A stretch of DNA of 64,000 nucleotides, taken from contig NC_072896.1 in NCBI RefSeq assembly GCF_027943255.1, positions 120,745,879-120,809,878 on the forward strand, in the 5' to 3' direction. This stretch comes from Anastrepha obliqua. Its lineage: Eukaryota > Arthropoda > Insecta > Diptera > Tephritidae. Positions 11,001 through 22,013 of the stretch are shown one piece after another. The notes beneath the pieces are model-generated. The model was not told where the DNA came from, did not search any database, and worked only from the letters and a program-made list of their open reading frames with translations. A program made the translations under genes and the position numbers. The first letter of the stretch is position 1, and each line of letters opens with the position of its first letter.

Positions 11001-11395
11001 TAGTTTAATTAGTAAAGTTTTACTCTCCGCTGCACAAGTTAAAATGTGCTATTTTGTATCCACTTCAAAACAGCAATAAGCATAAATAAAATAGAACGCA
11101 AAAAATTGAATCGAAAAAAAACGGTACATTCCTCGCATAAATGTAAGCTTAATAACGGTAATAAACGTAAAGAAACCAATTTATTTGATCAAAGCAGAGT
11201 TCGTACTAAAAACTTCACTTAGCATATAAGGCTCACATTTGTGCTATTTATCATTCCATGGCTGTAGATAATGGATATGACCTGCATCTGCATAATACGT
11301 ATTTCCATGTAAAATTAAACAGTAACTTAATTTCCGAGAATTCGCTCTCGAAGAGAAAAATATGGAAAAAAATATGATACATGAACGCAAAATTA

Positions 11396-13377
11396 TTAGA
11401 TTGGGGAATAAGTTAGGTTAGGTTGACCTGCCTGGCTGAAAGCCATCACATAGACCTATTGGTCCTCAGTGGTACCACATGGAGCTTGACCCTTGATGTT
11501 TTTTTATAGTAGGCTTCTTGTATTAAGCCTACGTCTTTTGCGAATCTAAGTAAGCTCTGAAGCTCTAACCCCGAGAGACATTCTAACCTCTCATATTGTA
11601 GAGCTCCCAAACATTTCACTCAGGTTCGAGCTAATGCAGGCCAAGAACATAGAAGGATTTCAAGAGTTTCCGTCTACTCCAGTTCATTACAAAATCTGCA
11701 GCTATCGTTGTTTGCAATTCCCATCTTCTATGCCTGTGCCGCTAGCGAATTGTGGGCTGTCAGCATATTTTCGATAGTTCTGCTTTCCTTCCTAGACAGG
11801 GCTAGTACGAATCTGGCGTATTTAACTGCATTCTGTGTACACATGATTTTCGCAGTTTTACAAGTGGCTAGATTATTCCACCTCCTGTTTATCCGTGTTT
11901 TCATGTCTGCACCGATGTGTTTGCATACCGTATTTAAAGGTTTATGTTGGAGTTGCTCGATGTCCTTGCTAGCGCTATTTCTGCAGCCTTTCCTACCGCA
12001 AAGACTTCTGTTTGAAAAATACTGCAATGGTCAGGGAGTTTAATTGGCCGCCTGATGTCCAGCTCTGCGCAATAAATCCCTGCACCTACGTCCGTTCATC
12101 ATTTTCGAGCCGTCAGTAAATATATTAAGCGTATTGCGGCTAGGTTTCATACCACTTCTATTGCTGTTCTCTTCACCCAATTGTATTTCGGAGCCATGTC
12201 CGAATATTTTACAGGTAAAGATTGGACAATAAGTTCGTAGCTTTTTTGCCGAAGACTTTTATTTAAAACAAAAAACAATAATTATATCAATAAGTTAATC
12301 AATTATATATACGGCCAATTTGTTAATGCCGTTGTTGAGCCAGTTTTTAAGGACCTCTTTGTTGTCGAACGTAACGCCCTTCATATGGTTTGTCAGGGAG
12401 TGAAACAGATGGTAATCGGTCGGTGCAAGGTCCGGAGAATACGGCGGATGCTGAATGACCTCAAATTCGAGCTCTTGAAGTGCGGCTCTGACCACTTGTG
12501 CCACATGGGGCCTGACGTTGTCGCGAAGAAGTATGGTTTGACCATGTCGATCAGGTCAGCTCCTTGTTGGCCGCGGCACTTTCTTCGAGCATTTTTCCGT
12601 GATCAATGATCTCCCAGCCCCACCAAACACACCTTCTTTCGGATGCAGATCCGGCTTGACTCTCGATTTTGGCGTATCTCCTGGAGCCTCCCATTCCTTT
12701 CTTTGATTCATAGTGATGTACAGGCACCATGTCTCATCTGCCGTGACGATTCGGTACAACAAGCGCTGTTTATGAGCGCGTGTTGCTCGATGGCGGGCGA
12801 GATGCTGAGAAGTAATTCGAAGGTGTCTTTTTTTTGTTTTTCAATTGATCTTATGAGTCACTCAGGCTCCCAATTTTTCAGTAAATCCCATTGAATGAAA
12901 GTGATTTAAAATGAATTTAATGATAAATTGAATGAATTTCGTTTTTTCCGCCCATTCACGGCTGGTTTGGCGACCGCTTCTCCTTCAAAAGTGATTTGAG
13001 ACGTTCGTCATCGTATTCTCGTCTGCGAGACGAGCCATCGGCATCAAAGTCACCATTTTTTGAAACTTTTCCGTGAATAGACTCGCCTATGACACCTTTT
13101 CCATACACGTGGCAAATGTCCCGGATTGCTTCGGCAGCTTTTCGACCACGACGAAAAGCAAAGAGGAGCAGCTGTCGAAAATGTTGATTTCTATCTCCTC
13201 CCATTTCTAAGCCTCAAAACTAATAAAAAATTAATAAACTGAAAAATGCAATTAACGTGGCTTTGTAGAACAGAAAGAGTTCTATCGAATGAATACTTAG
13301 CCCTTGCCGAACAGCAAACAAATCGTTGGAAAATAAAAATATATATAAAAACGCTATGAACTTTTACCCCAATCTAA
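11396..13377 (-). mobile_element. mariner element (DD34D type), interrupted by a LINE
   Basis: The outer ends are inverted (TTAGATTGGGGAATAAGTT at 11396-11414; the complement of TTAGATTGGGGTAAAAGTTC at 13377) and flanked by TA at 11394-11395 and 13378-13379. The minus strand shows a broken mariner transposase: N-terminus MGGDRNQHFRQLLLFAFRRG (13204), RIVTADETW near 12750, and HPPYSPDLAPTDYHLF near 12425. Frameshifts separate the parts. A LINE fragment occupies 11415-12218 and sits inside the left terminal repeat. Confidence 0.85.
11415..12218 (-). mobile_element. 5'-truncated LINE (RNase H / C-terminal region) inside the mariner end
   Basis: On the minus strand I read an RNase H-like start (IFTDGSKM), the region NLATCKTAKIMCTQNAVKYA, and a zinc-knuckle-like SCRFCNELE, as in the RNase H tail of I/Jockey-related LINEs. 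The 3' end is on the left and finishes with repeated CCTAA. The insert is bounded by near-identical 17-bp direct repeats, AGATTGGGGAATAAGTT (11398-11414) and AGATTGGACAATAAGTT (12219-12235), as expected for target-primed reverse transcription. Stops and frameshifts make it non-functional. Confidence 0.8.
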
Positions 13378-13379
13378 TA

Positions 13380-13781
13380 CAATTTATGCTAGGCTCTGAG
13401 TGAATTTGACAGAATCATCTGATGCGGTGACGTCACTTGGGCCATGAAGTGGTTGGATTTCGAAACAACTAAGATTGTGTTAGTGACATATGGAAAAAAT
13501 CAACCAATCACAACACTTCGTTGCCATCGGAACAACGATTGATCGGACGAAGGTGTGAATAATTGGGAAATGATCGTGCAGAATTCCGCTGAAGCATGCC
13601 AAGTGATGTGGCAGTCAATAAAAAAAATGAGCTGTTGTTGTTGTTGTAGCAGCATTAACATTCCCCATACTTACATACACGGAATGAGCTGTCTACTAAT
13701 CCGCTTAACAACCGTCTGTCACACTACAATTTTAATCAGATTTAACTGTGTCGGTAATGCCCATTAACGCCGCCGTAAACC
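13380..13781. other. Intergenic with a (GTT)n GTAGCAGC LINE-tail fragment
   Basis: No gene is seen. Around 13632-13680 there is a (TGT)n tract followed by agcagcattaacattccccat, a phrase common in fly genomes as the reverse of a LINE 3' end with a (CAA)n tail. Confidence 0.5.
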
Positions 13782-13971
13782 CAAGATGATAGATGATTGT
13801 GCCTTCCGAATTCGTCAAGCCATTCACTGAATTTTCACACACATGTAATTTCACCTCCTTTTGTTCGTTTGTTTTGTATTGGCAAAGGATCTAACGTCAG
13901 ACTTTTAAAAATCACCAAAAACAAAGTAACTATTTTTGTAAGGTGCCACCATCGGTACTCAATTCGCTTTG
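13782..13971 (+). mobile_element. hAT-like MITE, copy D (internally deleted)
   Basis: This 190-bp element starts CAAGATGATAGATGATTG, continues gccttccgaattcg, and jumps to the right-hand part (ccattcactgaattttcaca .. ggtgccacc .. cgctttg). It is a deletion derivative of the 415-890 family. It lies 22 bp from the inverted copy B. Confidence 0.7.
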
Positions 13972-13993
13972 CAACTGGACTACTATTCCAACC

Positions 13994-14442
13994 CAAGGCG
14001 AATTGAGTATCTAAGGTGGCGCCATTAAACACAGTTACTTTATTTTTCGCGATTTTGACAAGTTTGACGTCAGCTCCCTTCGCAATACAAAACAAACAAA
14101 AATAGGAGAAATTAGATATTTGTGAATATTCACTGAATAGCTTGGTAGTTTTGTGAGATTTAAACTAAACAAACTAATGAAAACGAAGTTCCGTGTGTTA
14201 AATTGTGTAAGCACAAATTAAATAAAGCCTTTAAATGCAGTTTGTTTGCGTGTTTATGCGGAAGACGCCGTAGCAAGAAAGTGTGTGTGTGTGCATAATC
14301 TCTTGTGTTTGATTGCTTCCACTGCATTCGCCTACTCTTCTTCTTTCCAAACATGTAATTCCCCTTCTTCTGTTTGTTTATCGATGGACTCTTACGACAC
14401 GGCGAGTTCGGAAGGCGCAATCGTGTATTCTGTGATTCTTGT
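13994..14442 (-). mobile_element. hAT-like MITE, copy B, with 8-bp target duplication
   Basis: This is a 449-bp non-coding element running CAAGGCGAATTGAG..GATTCTTGT, the reverse complement of copy A at 415-890. It is flanked by a perfect 8-bp direct repeat TTCCAACC at 13986-13993 and 14443-14450. The 8-bp duplication and the CAAGG ends support hAT. It is the best-bounded copy of the family. Confidence 0.83.
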
Positions 14443-14450
14443 TTCCAACC

Positions 14451-15329
14451 GGCATAAAATTTCTGTTCCATCAAATATTTGCCAATGCAAAATAAAAGTG
14501 GCTGCAGTAGAGCTTTTATGTTTGTTTACAGTAAAATGTAGCTCGAGGCTGCACATTTTATTTCAGAATGCACTTTTCACAATACATTTTTAATAAGGTA
14601 ATTATTTACATTACATTCAACAAACGAAGGCTAGCTGTTAGCAGCGAAAACAATACATTTAGATTTTGACAAACAAGAAATTCAATTAAACAAATAATAC
14701 TACGGGTATGCATTTAAATATGTATGTATATGTCTATGTAAGCTGGCATTTATCCACACGTTTGACTGCTATGGATATTTTCGATAAATCGAATGCGCAT
14801 TTTGTGGATAGCAAATACCCAATATGCTTGCAGTAGCACGTCTTCTGTTTGCGTACACGTGTGCGTGTGTGTGTAAACAAAATTTGTGCACAGTATACAT
14901 TCCAGACAAAAAAAAAATACAAATGTTAACAATAATATTGGAAGTGTATATTAGGACGTTTGTTTGTGTTTTCAAATTTTTGCCTGCAGTTAACAGTTCA
15001 TTTTTCATTTAATACATTTGTATGTAAAAACACCAAAAAAGTCGGAATGTTATTTTTTCATTTTTACATTTTTGCTGGAAATCGCTGGAATAATAACAGT
15101 TAATGTCTTAATTGCACTTTTTTCAACACTACAGTTTGGAATGCTTGATTTTGTCTTTTACAAAGGAATATTTTGTGCCACTTTCACTTTTGGTTTTGTT
15201 TCATTGCTGCTGGGGATGACACGTCTACATGACTTTCGATTAATTAATCTACATAACAATATGATAGGGTCCTTGTCTTTTAGTACATTTTAAAATTAAA
15301 GCAAGTATAAGTGGAATAACTGCAGCATC
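14451..15329. other. 3' flank of the canonical Vha68 gene, no gene seen
   Basis: No conserved coding sequence is visible. TTTATT at 14557-14562 is an AATAAA signal in the sense of the minus-strand Vha68 gene, but it is almost 0.8 kb from the stop codon, so its use is doubtful. A (TG)n tract lies near 14862-14874. Confidence 0.5.
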
Positions 15330-17417
15330 TTAATCCTCCAAGTTTCTGAAGGACTGTTGCATATCCTCGTACAGCTGCTCGAAATCCGCCTTGATCTTAG
15401 CTTCACCATCTTTCACTGGATCCTGTAAAATAAAAAACGGATGTGCGTTAACAAAATGTGAGAAATGCTAAATGCTTCTTGCACACTAACCTTGAATTTC
15501 ATGGACGATAGCTGGTACATGATGTTGCCCATAGCTTCGCGGATAACATTCCATGTGATCTTGTTTTCGGATTGCGCCGTCGATTCGACAGAGTGGCGGG
15601 ACAAGTCGTAGAAAGTAATCATGTTTCTCAACATACCCACTGTCTTGTAGAAGGGGCAGAAACGATCGTATGACGAGTATGAGTTCTGTTGCAGGAAATC
15701 GTCCTTCAACAATTTCGCCACCTCGAGTGTGATCTTATCGGTCTCGGCCAGCGAAGCTTTACCGACCAATTGCACAATTTCAGACAAGTCTTCTTCTTCT
15801 TGCAGAATTTCCTTGACCTTGGTACGCAATGGCACGAATTCCGCAAAGTTTTTCTCATAGAAGTCATCCAAGGCACGCATGTATTTCGAGTAGGAAATCA
15901 ACCAATTGATCGAAGGGAAATGCTTACGTTGAGCCAATTTCTTATCCAAACCCCAGAACACCTGTACGATACCCAAAGTAGCGGTGGTGACAGGATCTGA
16001 GAAATCACCACCAGGTGGCGACACAGCACCGACAATAGAAACGGAGCCCTCACGTTCGGGGTTACCTAAAGCTTTGACACGACCAGCACGCTCGTAGAAG
16101 GAGGCGAGACGAGCACCCAAGTAGGCGGGGTAACCAGAATCGGCAGGCATTTCAGCCAAACGACCAGAAATTTCACGAAGAGCTTCGGCCCAACGGGAGG
16201 TGGAATCAGCCATCATGGAAACGTTGTAACCCATATCACGGAAGTATTCGGATAGTGTGATGCCAGTGTAAATGGAGGCTTCACGAGCAGCGACAGGCAT
16301 GTTGGAGGTATTGGCCACCAGAGTGGTACGCTTCATGATGGACTCGGTGACACCGTCAATTTCAACAGACAATTCGGGGAAATCACGCAATACTTCAGAC
16401 ATCTCGTTACCACGTTCACCGCAACCGACATAAACAATGACATCAGAGTTGGAGTATTTGGACAAAGCCTAAGACAGAAAACAAAATGTATTTAGCAACG
16501 CGAAAAGAAAAATATTAGATGTGAGTGCAAAAGTAAATTTATAAAAAAAAAAAATACCAGCTTTTCATTGCTTACCTGTGAGATGACAGTTTTGCCGCAA
16601 CCGAAAGCTCCGGGAATGGCGGTGGTACCACCTTGTACACAGGGGAACAGCGAGTCCAATACACGCTGACCAGTTAACAATGGGTGGTTGGCGGGCAATT
16701 TTTCAGTGACTGGACGTGGCTGACGCACTGGCCACACTTGCAACATAGTGTGTTTGGTGATCTCACCATCGAATTCTGTTTCCAAAACGACATCATCGAT
16801 GTGGTAGTTGCCCGATGGCGCAATGTAACGCACGGTACCCTTGGTACGTGGATTCACGATCATCTTGTGTTTCACCAATGTGTTTTCGTGCACAATACCG
16901 TAAAGATCGCCACCGGTTATGTGCGAACCAACTTTAACTGTGAGTGGGTTGAATTCCCATGCTTGAGTACGTGACAAGCTGGGCACGTTCACACCCTTTG
17001 GAATATAGATGGATTGAGTCAATTCGTTAATGTCCTTCAATGGACGTTGGATACCATCAAAAATGCTGCCCATAATACCGGGACCTAACTCGACGGACAA
17101 TGGTTTGCCAGTACGCAACACGGGATCACCAACAGTTACACCGGAGGTTTCTTCGTATACTTGAATGGTGGCCATGTCACCTTCCAGACGAATAATTTCA
17201 CCGACCAATTCGTAGTAACCGACACGCACCAACTCGTACATAGCAGAGCCAGCCATACGCTCGGCTGTGACGACTGTATGAATTAGAAAAAGGTTAGGTA
17301 AGTTCTCAAGAAGTGATAAATGTATTGCAATATTTACTTACCAGGACCGGATACGGCGAAAACACGGCCATATTTGCCCTCGCTATCCTCATCATCGAAG
17401 TGTTTTAGGTTCGACAT
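15330..17417 (-). CDS. Vha68-2: V-ATPase catalytic subunit A, canonical copy (4 coding exons)
   Basis: Catalytic A subunit of the vacuolar H+-ATPase V1 sector, which hydrolyses ATP to acidify endomembrane compartments and to energise insect epithelial membranes. The exons on the minus strand are 17417-17342, 17273-16576, 16468-15491 and 15422-15330, giving 614 residues, the family length. It starts [11 protein letters not shown], followed by [10 protein letters not shown] and [16 protein letters not shown]. The P-loop GAFGCGKT is at 247-254, with the conserved redox-sensitive P-loop cysteine. [22 protein letters not shown] and PPGGDFSDP follow, then DRFCPFYKT and the C-terminus QSFRNLED. All splice sites are GT..AG. 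The introns are short (68, 107 and 68 bp). It is nearly identical to Drosophila Vha68-1/-2; the symbol follows that similarity, and one-to-one orthology is not shown. Confidence 0.97.
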
Positions 17418-17439
17418 TGTGGTTTGTTTAGATGTTCAA
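17418..17439 (-). other. 5'UTR end of Vha68-2 after an upstream intron acceptor
   Basis: Reading the minus strand, a pyrimidine-rich run ending in ttttccag lies 22 bp before the ATG. It is a good 3' splice site (AG at 17441-17440). The leader after it is TTGAACATCTAAACAAACC.. and then the start codon. This implies a non-coding first exon upstream. Confidence 0.6.
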
Positions 17440-17794
17440 CTGGAAAAGTAAAAGAAGTAAAAAATTAAAAAAAAAAAAATAATAAAAGTAAAAAAAAAAA
17501 AATAATAAAAATTAAAAAAAAAAAATAATAAAAATTAAAAACAAAAATAATAATAAAAATAAAAAACAATGGAAAATCTTTAAGTTATAGCATGCAAAGA
17601 AGAGTGAATTCCAAGACACCTTAGTGCAAAGCACATGTCTCTCTTTTTCAAAATTAAAATAAATGGAATACCCCATTTTAATTGGAAAATGGCATCTGTG
17701 CATACGCATTTTAATGTAGTAGTAATACGTTTTGGAGTTCACTCGAACTGCTTAACGCTTGTGGGCAGATAGGGAATGCAAATGAGAAGTTATA

Positions 17795-18539
17795 GTCAGC
17801 TGACGGTTCTTCGCTGAATTTGATATTAAAAACTTTCTCTTATCAGTTGTGATTAGAGTTCACATGGTCTCCCCACCTTATGTGAAGTAATCAATATTCT
17901 TAAAGGATTTCAAAGCAATTTTGTGTCGAGAAATAGTTGTTAAATTATTATTTTTTTTTTCTACCACTTGGCACCTGATTTAGGCAGTAGCTTAACTATT
18001 CGAATTTACTCTACTGATTAGTAGCGAGCTTTGTATTCACGTGACCTGCATTTGATTAAGCTTTATGCTCGAATTCGAATGACGATAGAAAATTTATCGT
18101 TTCACTAATTTCTAAGAAGTTGAACTAAATGCGAGCTAAATTCGCCTAAAGTATTTAAATTTTATTGTAATACGCAAATTTCTGTCCTACACCAAAAATA
18201 TAATATGTGGAATGTATTTAAACTCAACATCCACATTCGAACTTCGACTCTTTGACAGTTCCATTTGACGTTGATCATAAGACTACTGTCATCTGCAAGT
18301 GTCAGCTGACGGCTGACTAAATATGATCGACGAAATAAAAAAAAAAACTACGCAGGCAACCATTTTGAATTTTTGATAATAAACCCCTTTTAAATTTGCG
18401 CATCAAATGCAGTTCAACCACATTTAAGAAATTTGCAAATTTTTCCAGCCAAGCCACCTCCAAAGCAGTGGCCACTATGTTCATTCACACTGTTTTGATG
18501 TGCCACCGCCGATCACAAGACATGCGAGGTCAGCTGACT
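17795..18539. promoter_or_regulatory. Three copies of the palindrome GTCAGCTGAC
   Basis: Exact 10-bp palindromes GTCAGCTGAC occur at 17795-17804, 18301-18310 and 18530-18539, and I found no other copy in the window. The core CAGCTG is an E-box, also a known housekeeping promoter element in Drosophila (the Ohler E-box). Three perfect copies within 745 bp upstream of the Vha68-2 start are unlikely by chance. Confidence 0.55.
18037..18044. promoter_or_regulatory. TCACGTGA E-box (Mitf/CLEAR-type)
   Basis: The octamer TCACGTGA has the CACGTG core bound by MiT/TFE factors. In Drosophila, Mitf is known to control V-ATPase subunit genes through such boxes. Its position upstream of the Vha68-2 coding start fits that role. 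Binding here is inferred. Confidence 0.5.
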
Positions 18540-19019
18540 TATTTTTACTCAAACAACCTCACTTAATTTTACTCGCTTTTCTCTTGACTTGCGCGTAGAA
18601 TTGAACAATTTTTAGTTGTTTTTCCTTTAACAAAATCACTTTTAAAAGTTTTTTTATCACTATTCACTTTGGTTGCGGTAACTTTAAGAAATAATTGCTA
18701 AACTATGTAGCGCCTCCACCCAGTTTTTGTTATCTAATCAGAAATCACTATGAATTGTCCTACGATAAACGCAATAATTACCGTTCTGGCTAGTATTTTC
18801 CACAGAAATGTGCGTTAATTGGAATTAATGTTAAGCAAATAAAATGTTTCACTGCACGGTGGTGCGGCTAAGAACTCACTTTTTTGTTATAGAAATAATT
18901 ACGCGAACGTTGCGCTTCTCCAGCAGAACAAGACCAACTATGAAAATCGACGAAGTCGCCAGCAAATCTGTTTCGAACATCGAGTTTCGACGTCGAAGTG
19001 ATCGACGCAGTTGAGCAAG

Positions 19020-20719
19020 AGAAAAAGCTCGCGGTGAGCGTACTTCGAAATTGAATCTGTCGATATGCTTATACGAATATTTTTCGAAGTTGCTTGGTGG
19101 CTGTTTTCAACGCAGGGATGCTTTAGAAAAATCTTTGAATATTAACTCCAAGTACGAACTTTAGCTAATTGATAACAATTAACAAAATATTTTTTTGTAA
19201 AATAAAGTAATTAAAGCGTTTACACTTTTTAAATGAAATAATAAAAATAGTTGTTGGTTACCTGAGCGAATTGTCCAACTATTGCAGATTGCACATATAC
19301 GCGTGCATCGTTCTACTGATATTTTAACTGTTATGGAAGCAAAATGTTGAGCTTCCAGCCACTGGTTTTATTCAAAAACAGAAGTGACATAATGTATTTT
19401 GAAAATTTAAAATTTTATAATTCTTGTTACTGCGTATCCAAATGTTTTTTTTTTTCTTTCAGATTGAAAAGTTCAACATTTAGAAGAAATTGTTCTTTTA
19501 ATCGGCGAATGGTAAATCTGCCACACACGTAAACGAAACTTTAATTGTAATTTTTTCTTCCGACCAATTTTAATGCAGGATTTTTGTGTAACTACAACGA
19601 CTTTCTTCTTTCAGTTGATACCCATAAAATTCATACTGCATAAAGTTAAAAATATGCTTTCGATTTTTTTAATGAAAAATAGTTGAGGGATGGTAAAAAT
19701 CGATTTGCAAAAATTTGATGTCATACGACTACTGGTACATAGTGATTAATTCAGTGCATTTACCCTTAACCGACAGAATGTTCTAGAATGTTGGTACACA
19801 AATTGCGCGTCAAAAATTATTTATTAATTTATTCATTTCTTTTTAAATAAATAAAAAATAATATCTTTTTGAAAAAAAAAAAAAAATTTATTTTGAAAAA
19901 AAAAAAATTAAAAATAAAAATAATTAAAAAAAAATAAAAAAAATAAATAAAAAAATAAAATAAATGAAAAAATAAGAAACAATGTTTTTTGAATAAAAAA
20001 ATTTCTTTGCAATTAATCAAATTTTTTCATAAACATTTATTGGGGCATTTGTTTTTGTTTTTGTGATTTCTCACTGCCTCGCTTACGTATTTGAATAGAA
20101 CTGGAAAAAGTTATGAGAATCCTGTTATGAAATTTGCAGAAATCACTGAGAATAGTCTCAGGCATTGATGAAAAAAATTAGGAATAAAACCAATTTCTTT
20201 TAATTTCCACAAGTTTTTGCTAAAAAACTTAAATTTTTTTAAACAAATTTTTAGTTAAGCATATTTTATTCTAAACAATTAGAAATGAATGTAAATGCTG
20301 ATAAAGACCGAGGTTATTACGCTTCCAAAAAGTTTTAGCAAAAAACTAAATTTAAAGTCAAACATTTAGAAAAAAATGTAAATGCTGATAAGAAACGAGA
20401 AAAAAATTGTATTTTTTTTTGTAACTTTTTTTAATATATTTCATTTTAAAAAATTAAAAAAATTATGGAAATGCTGAAAAGGATCGAGGTTACTTCCAAA
20501 AATTTCTAGCCAAAAAATAAAATTTGTTTTTTTATTCACTTTTTTTAAATTATATTTTATTTTAAGAATCAATTAAATTACAACTCAAATACTTAGTCCC
20601 GTCATAAGCTAAATCCGTTACAAGTTAAATCCGTTATAGATATGAAATTATAATACTTTTTCTTAATAAATTAAGTTTTATTTAATCATGTAAATGTTAA
20701 AAAAAAAAAATTAATTTTC
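19020..20719. other. AT-rich intergenic DNA, no gene seen
   Basis: There is no coding sequence or transposon end here. The block 19850-20000 is almost pure A/T. Between 20290 and 20520 a diverged unit recurs three times, marked by aaatgctga, a gaggtta phrase and cttccaaaaa, at spacings near 90 bp. Confidence 0.5.
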
Positions 20720-21660
20720 ATTCGAAATGGTCAGCATTTACTTTTACATCAGCTTTCAAACGATTAAGCCATTCAGCTGTTGTGGTACGCACAGTTTCCA
20801 TGGATATTCACGTCTTCGGTCGCACCAAATCAGGTGTGAGGTATTCGACAGGCCATGTTCTCCAATTCTGACCACAAACTGTATCCTAATGAAATCAGAT
20901 CTGAACTGCCAGACGGCCAATCTTCTGCGGCTATGAACCCAGGAATATTGTTTTTAGCCACTGTTGGGTGGTTTTTGCCTTCTGGTCTGGAGCGGAATCT
21001 TGCTGGAAGAACCAACGTTCTCCATTGAAGAGAGTATTGCTCACCTGCTTCACCACGCCTTCCAAGACATCGTCCTGGTACATTTTTGTCCCGGTCTTAA
21101 CCACTTTTTCGCAGAAATGAAGAGATGTAACGCCTTTACAAGTTAATCCCCACCAAACCATTACGGAGGCTGGATGGTGGCCATGCTGAACCCTTGGAAC
21201 AACATTTTTTGCGTCTTAAGAAGATTTAGCATAGATTTTGTCTTTTGCGTATTAAAAACTTCTTCAACAGTCAGAATTTTCTTATCTGTTAAAGGAATAT
21301 TTTCATGGCCGTTGACCGCGTGCCTCCGAAAAAGCTGGTTGCATCTGTCGAGTCTAATTTTTTTCAAGTGCGTAGTCAAAAGATGACCAGTTGAGCGACG
21401 GAGGGCTTTCATATGGAGATCATCTCTCATTAGTCTTGACATGGATCTGTTTGATACATTCAGTTCCCTGAATATGACTTTCAGATTTCTAAAGAAATTT
21501 TTGCGAATTCTTTCTTGAACGGCTTTTATGGCTGCACTGGATCGAACCACGCGAGGACGACCACTTCTTTTTCTGCCTGCCGGTTTTTTGTCGTCATTAG
21601 TAAAACCAGACAAGGCGCAATGTGTTTTTAATATTTTTTTTTGCAAAGCAAAATCTTCTC
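20720..21660 (-). pseudogene. DD37D (maT-like) transposase remnant
   Basis: Minus-strand pieces give a nearly whole transposase broken by frameshifts. The N-terminal half is at 21646-21161, with KRSGRPRVVRSSAAIKAVQERI, STGHLLTTHLKKIRLDRC and GHENIPLTDKKI. The part VMVWWGLTCKGVTSLHFCEK and FFQQDSAP lies at 21161-20931, and IPGFIAAEDWPSGSSDL..LGYSLW at 20940-20840. Counting from the FQQD aspartate to the expected third one gives the DD37D class, and that third Asp is substituted here (LGY). Terminal repeats were not found. Confidence 0.8.
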
Positions 21661-22013
21661 ATTCTATAATTCTTGTAAAAATAAAAAAAATCTGCTAAAA
21701 GCTTAGGGCATTCACTCTCGCATTTCGAAAAAGCTGTGGTTTGACAAATCGACCTGTTATAACCTGTTATAAAATTGAAAGCGACAAATTGAATCATAAC
21801 TTCGATAAAAAATTGCAAACAGATGAAAGCAACAACAAACATGTAGAGTTAATTCTATCAAACTTTGTAAAATTTTCTCTTTTTTTTGGATGTTCACTCA
21901 AATATAATTTCTTTTCTCAATTAAATGAAGTTACTGATTTCTAGTTTGAAATTCAGTTTTTAGTTATCGAAATAATGTAAATATGTATCTATGTATGTCT
22001 CTTATCATAAGCC

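Larger units (their letters stand above)
17440..18879 (-). other. Inferred 5'UTR intron of Vha68-2 (1.44 kb)
   Basis: A consensus donor GTGAGT in the minus-strand sense begins at 18879, and the acceptor is at 17441-17440. The interval has no coding sequence. It starts (gene-distal side) near a possible first exon around 18880-19010 and contains an A-rich block at 17461-17570 built from a roughly 27-bp unit of the type (A)nTAATAAAA. The regulatory-looking palindromes at 17795, 18037, 18301 and 18530 all fall inside it. The exon-intron model is inferred from splice signals only. Confidence 0.45.

Noticed and set aside
14834..15012. Open frames across the (TG)n stretch near 14862
   Set aside because: Short, simple-repeat-driven and without similarity; the region is simply the 3' flank of Vha68-2.
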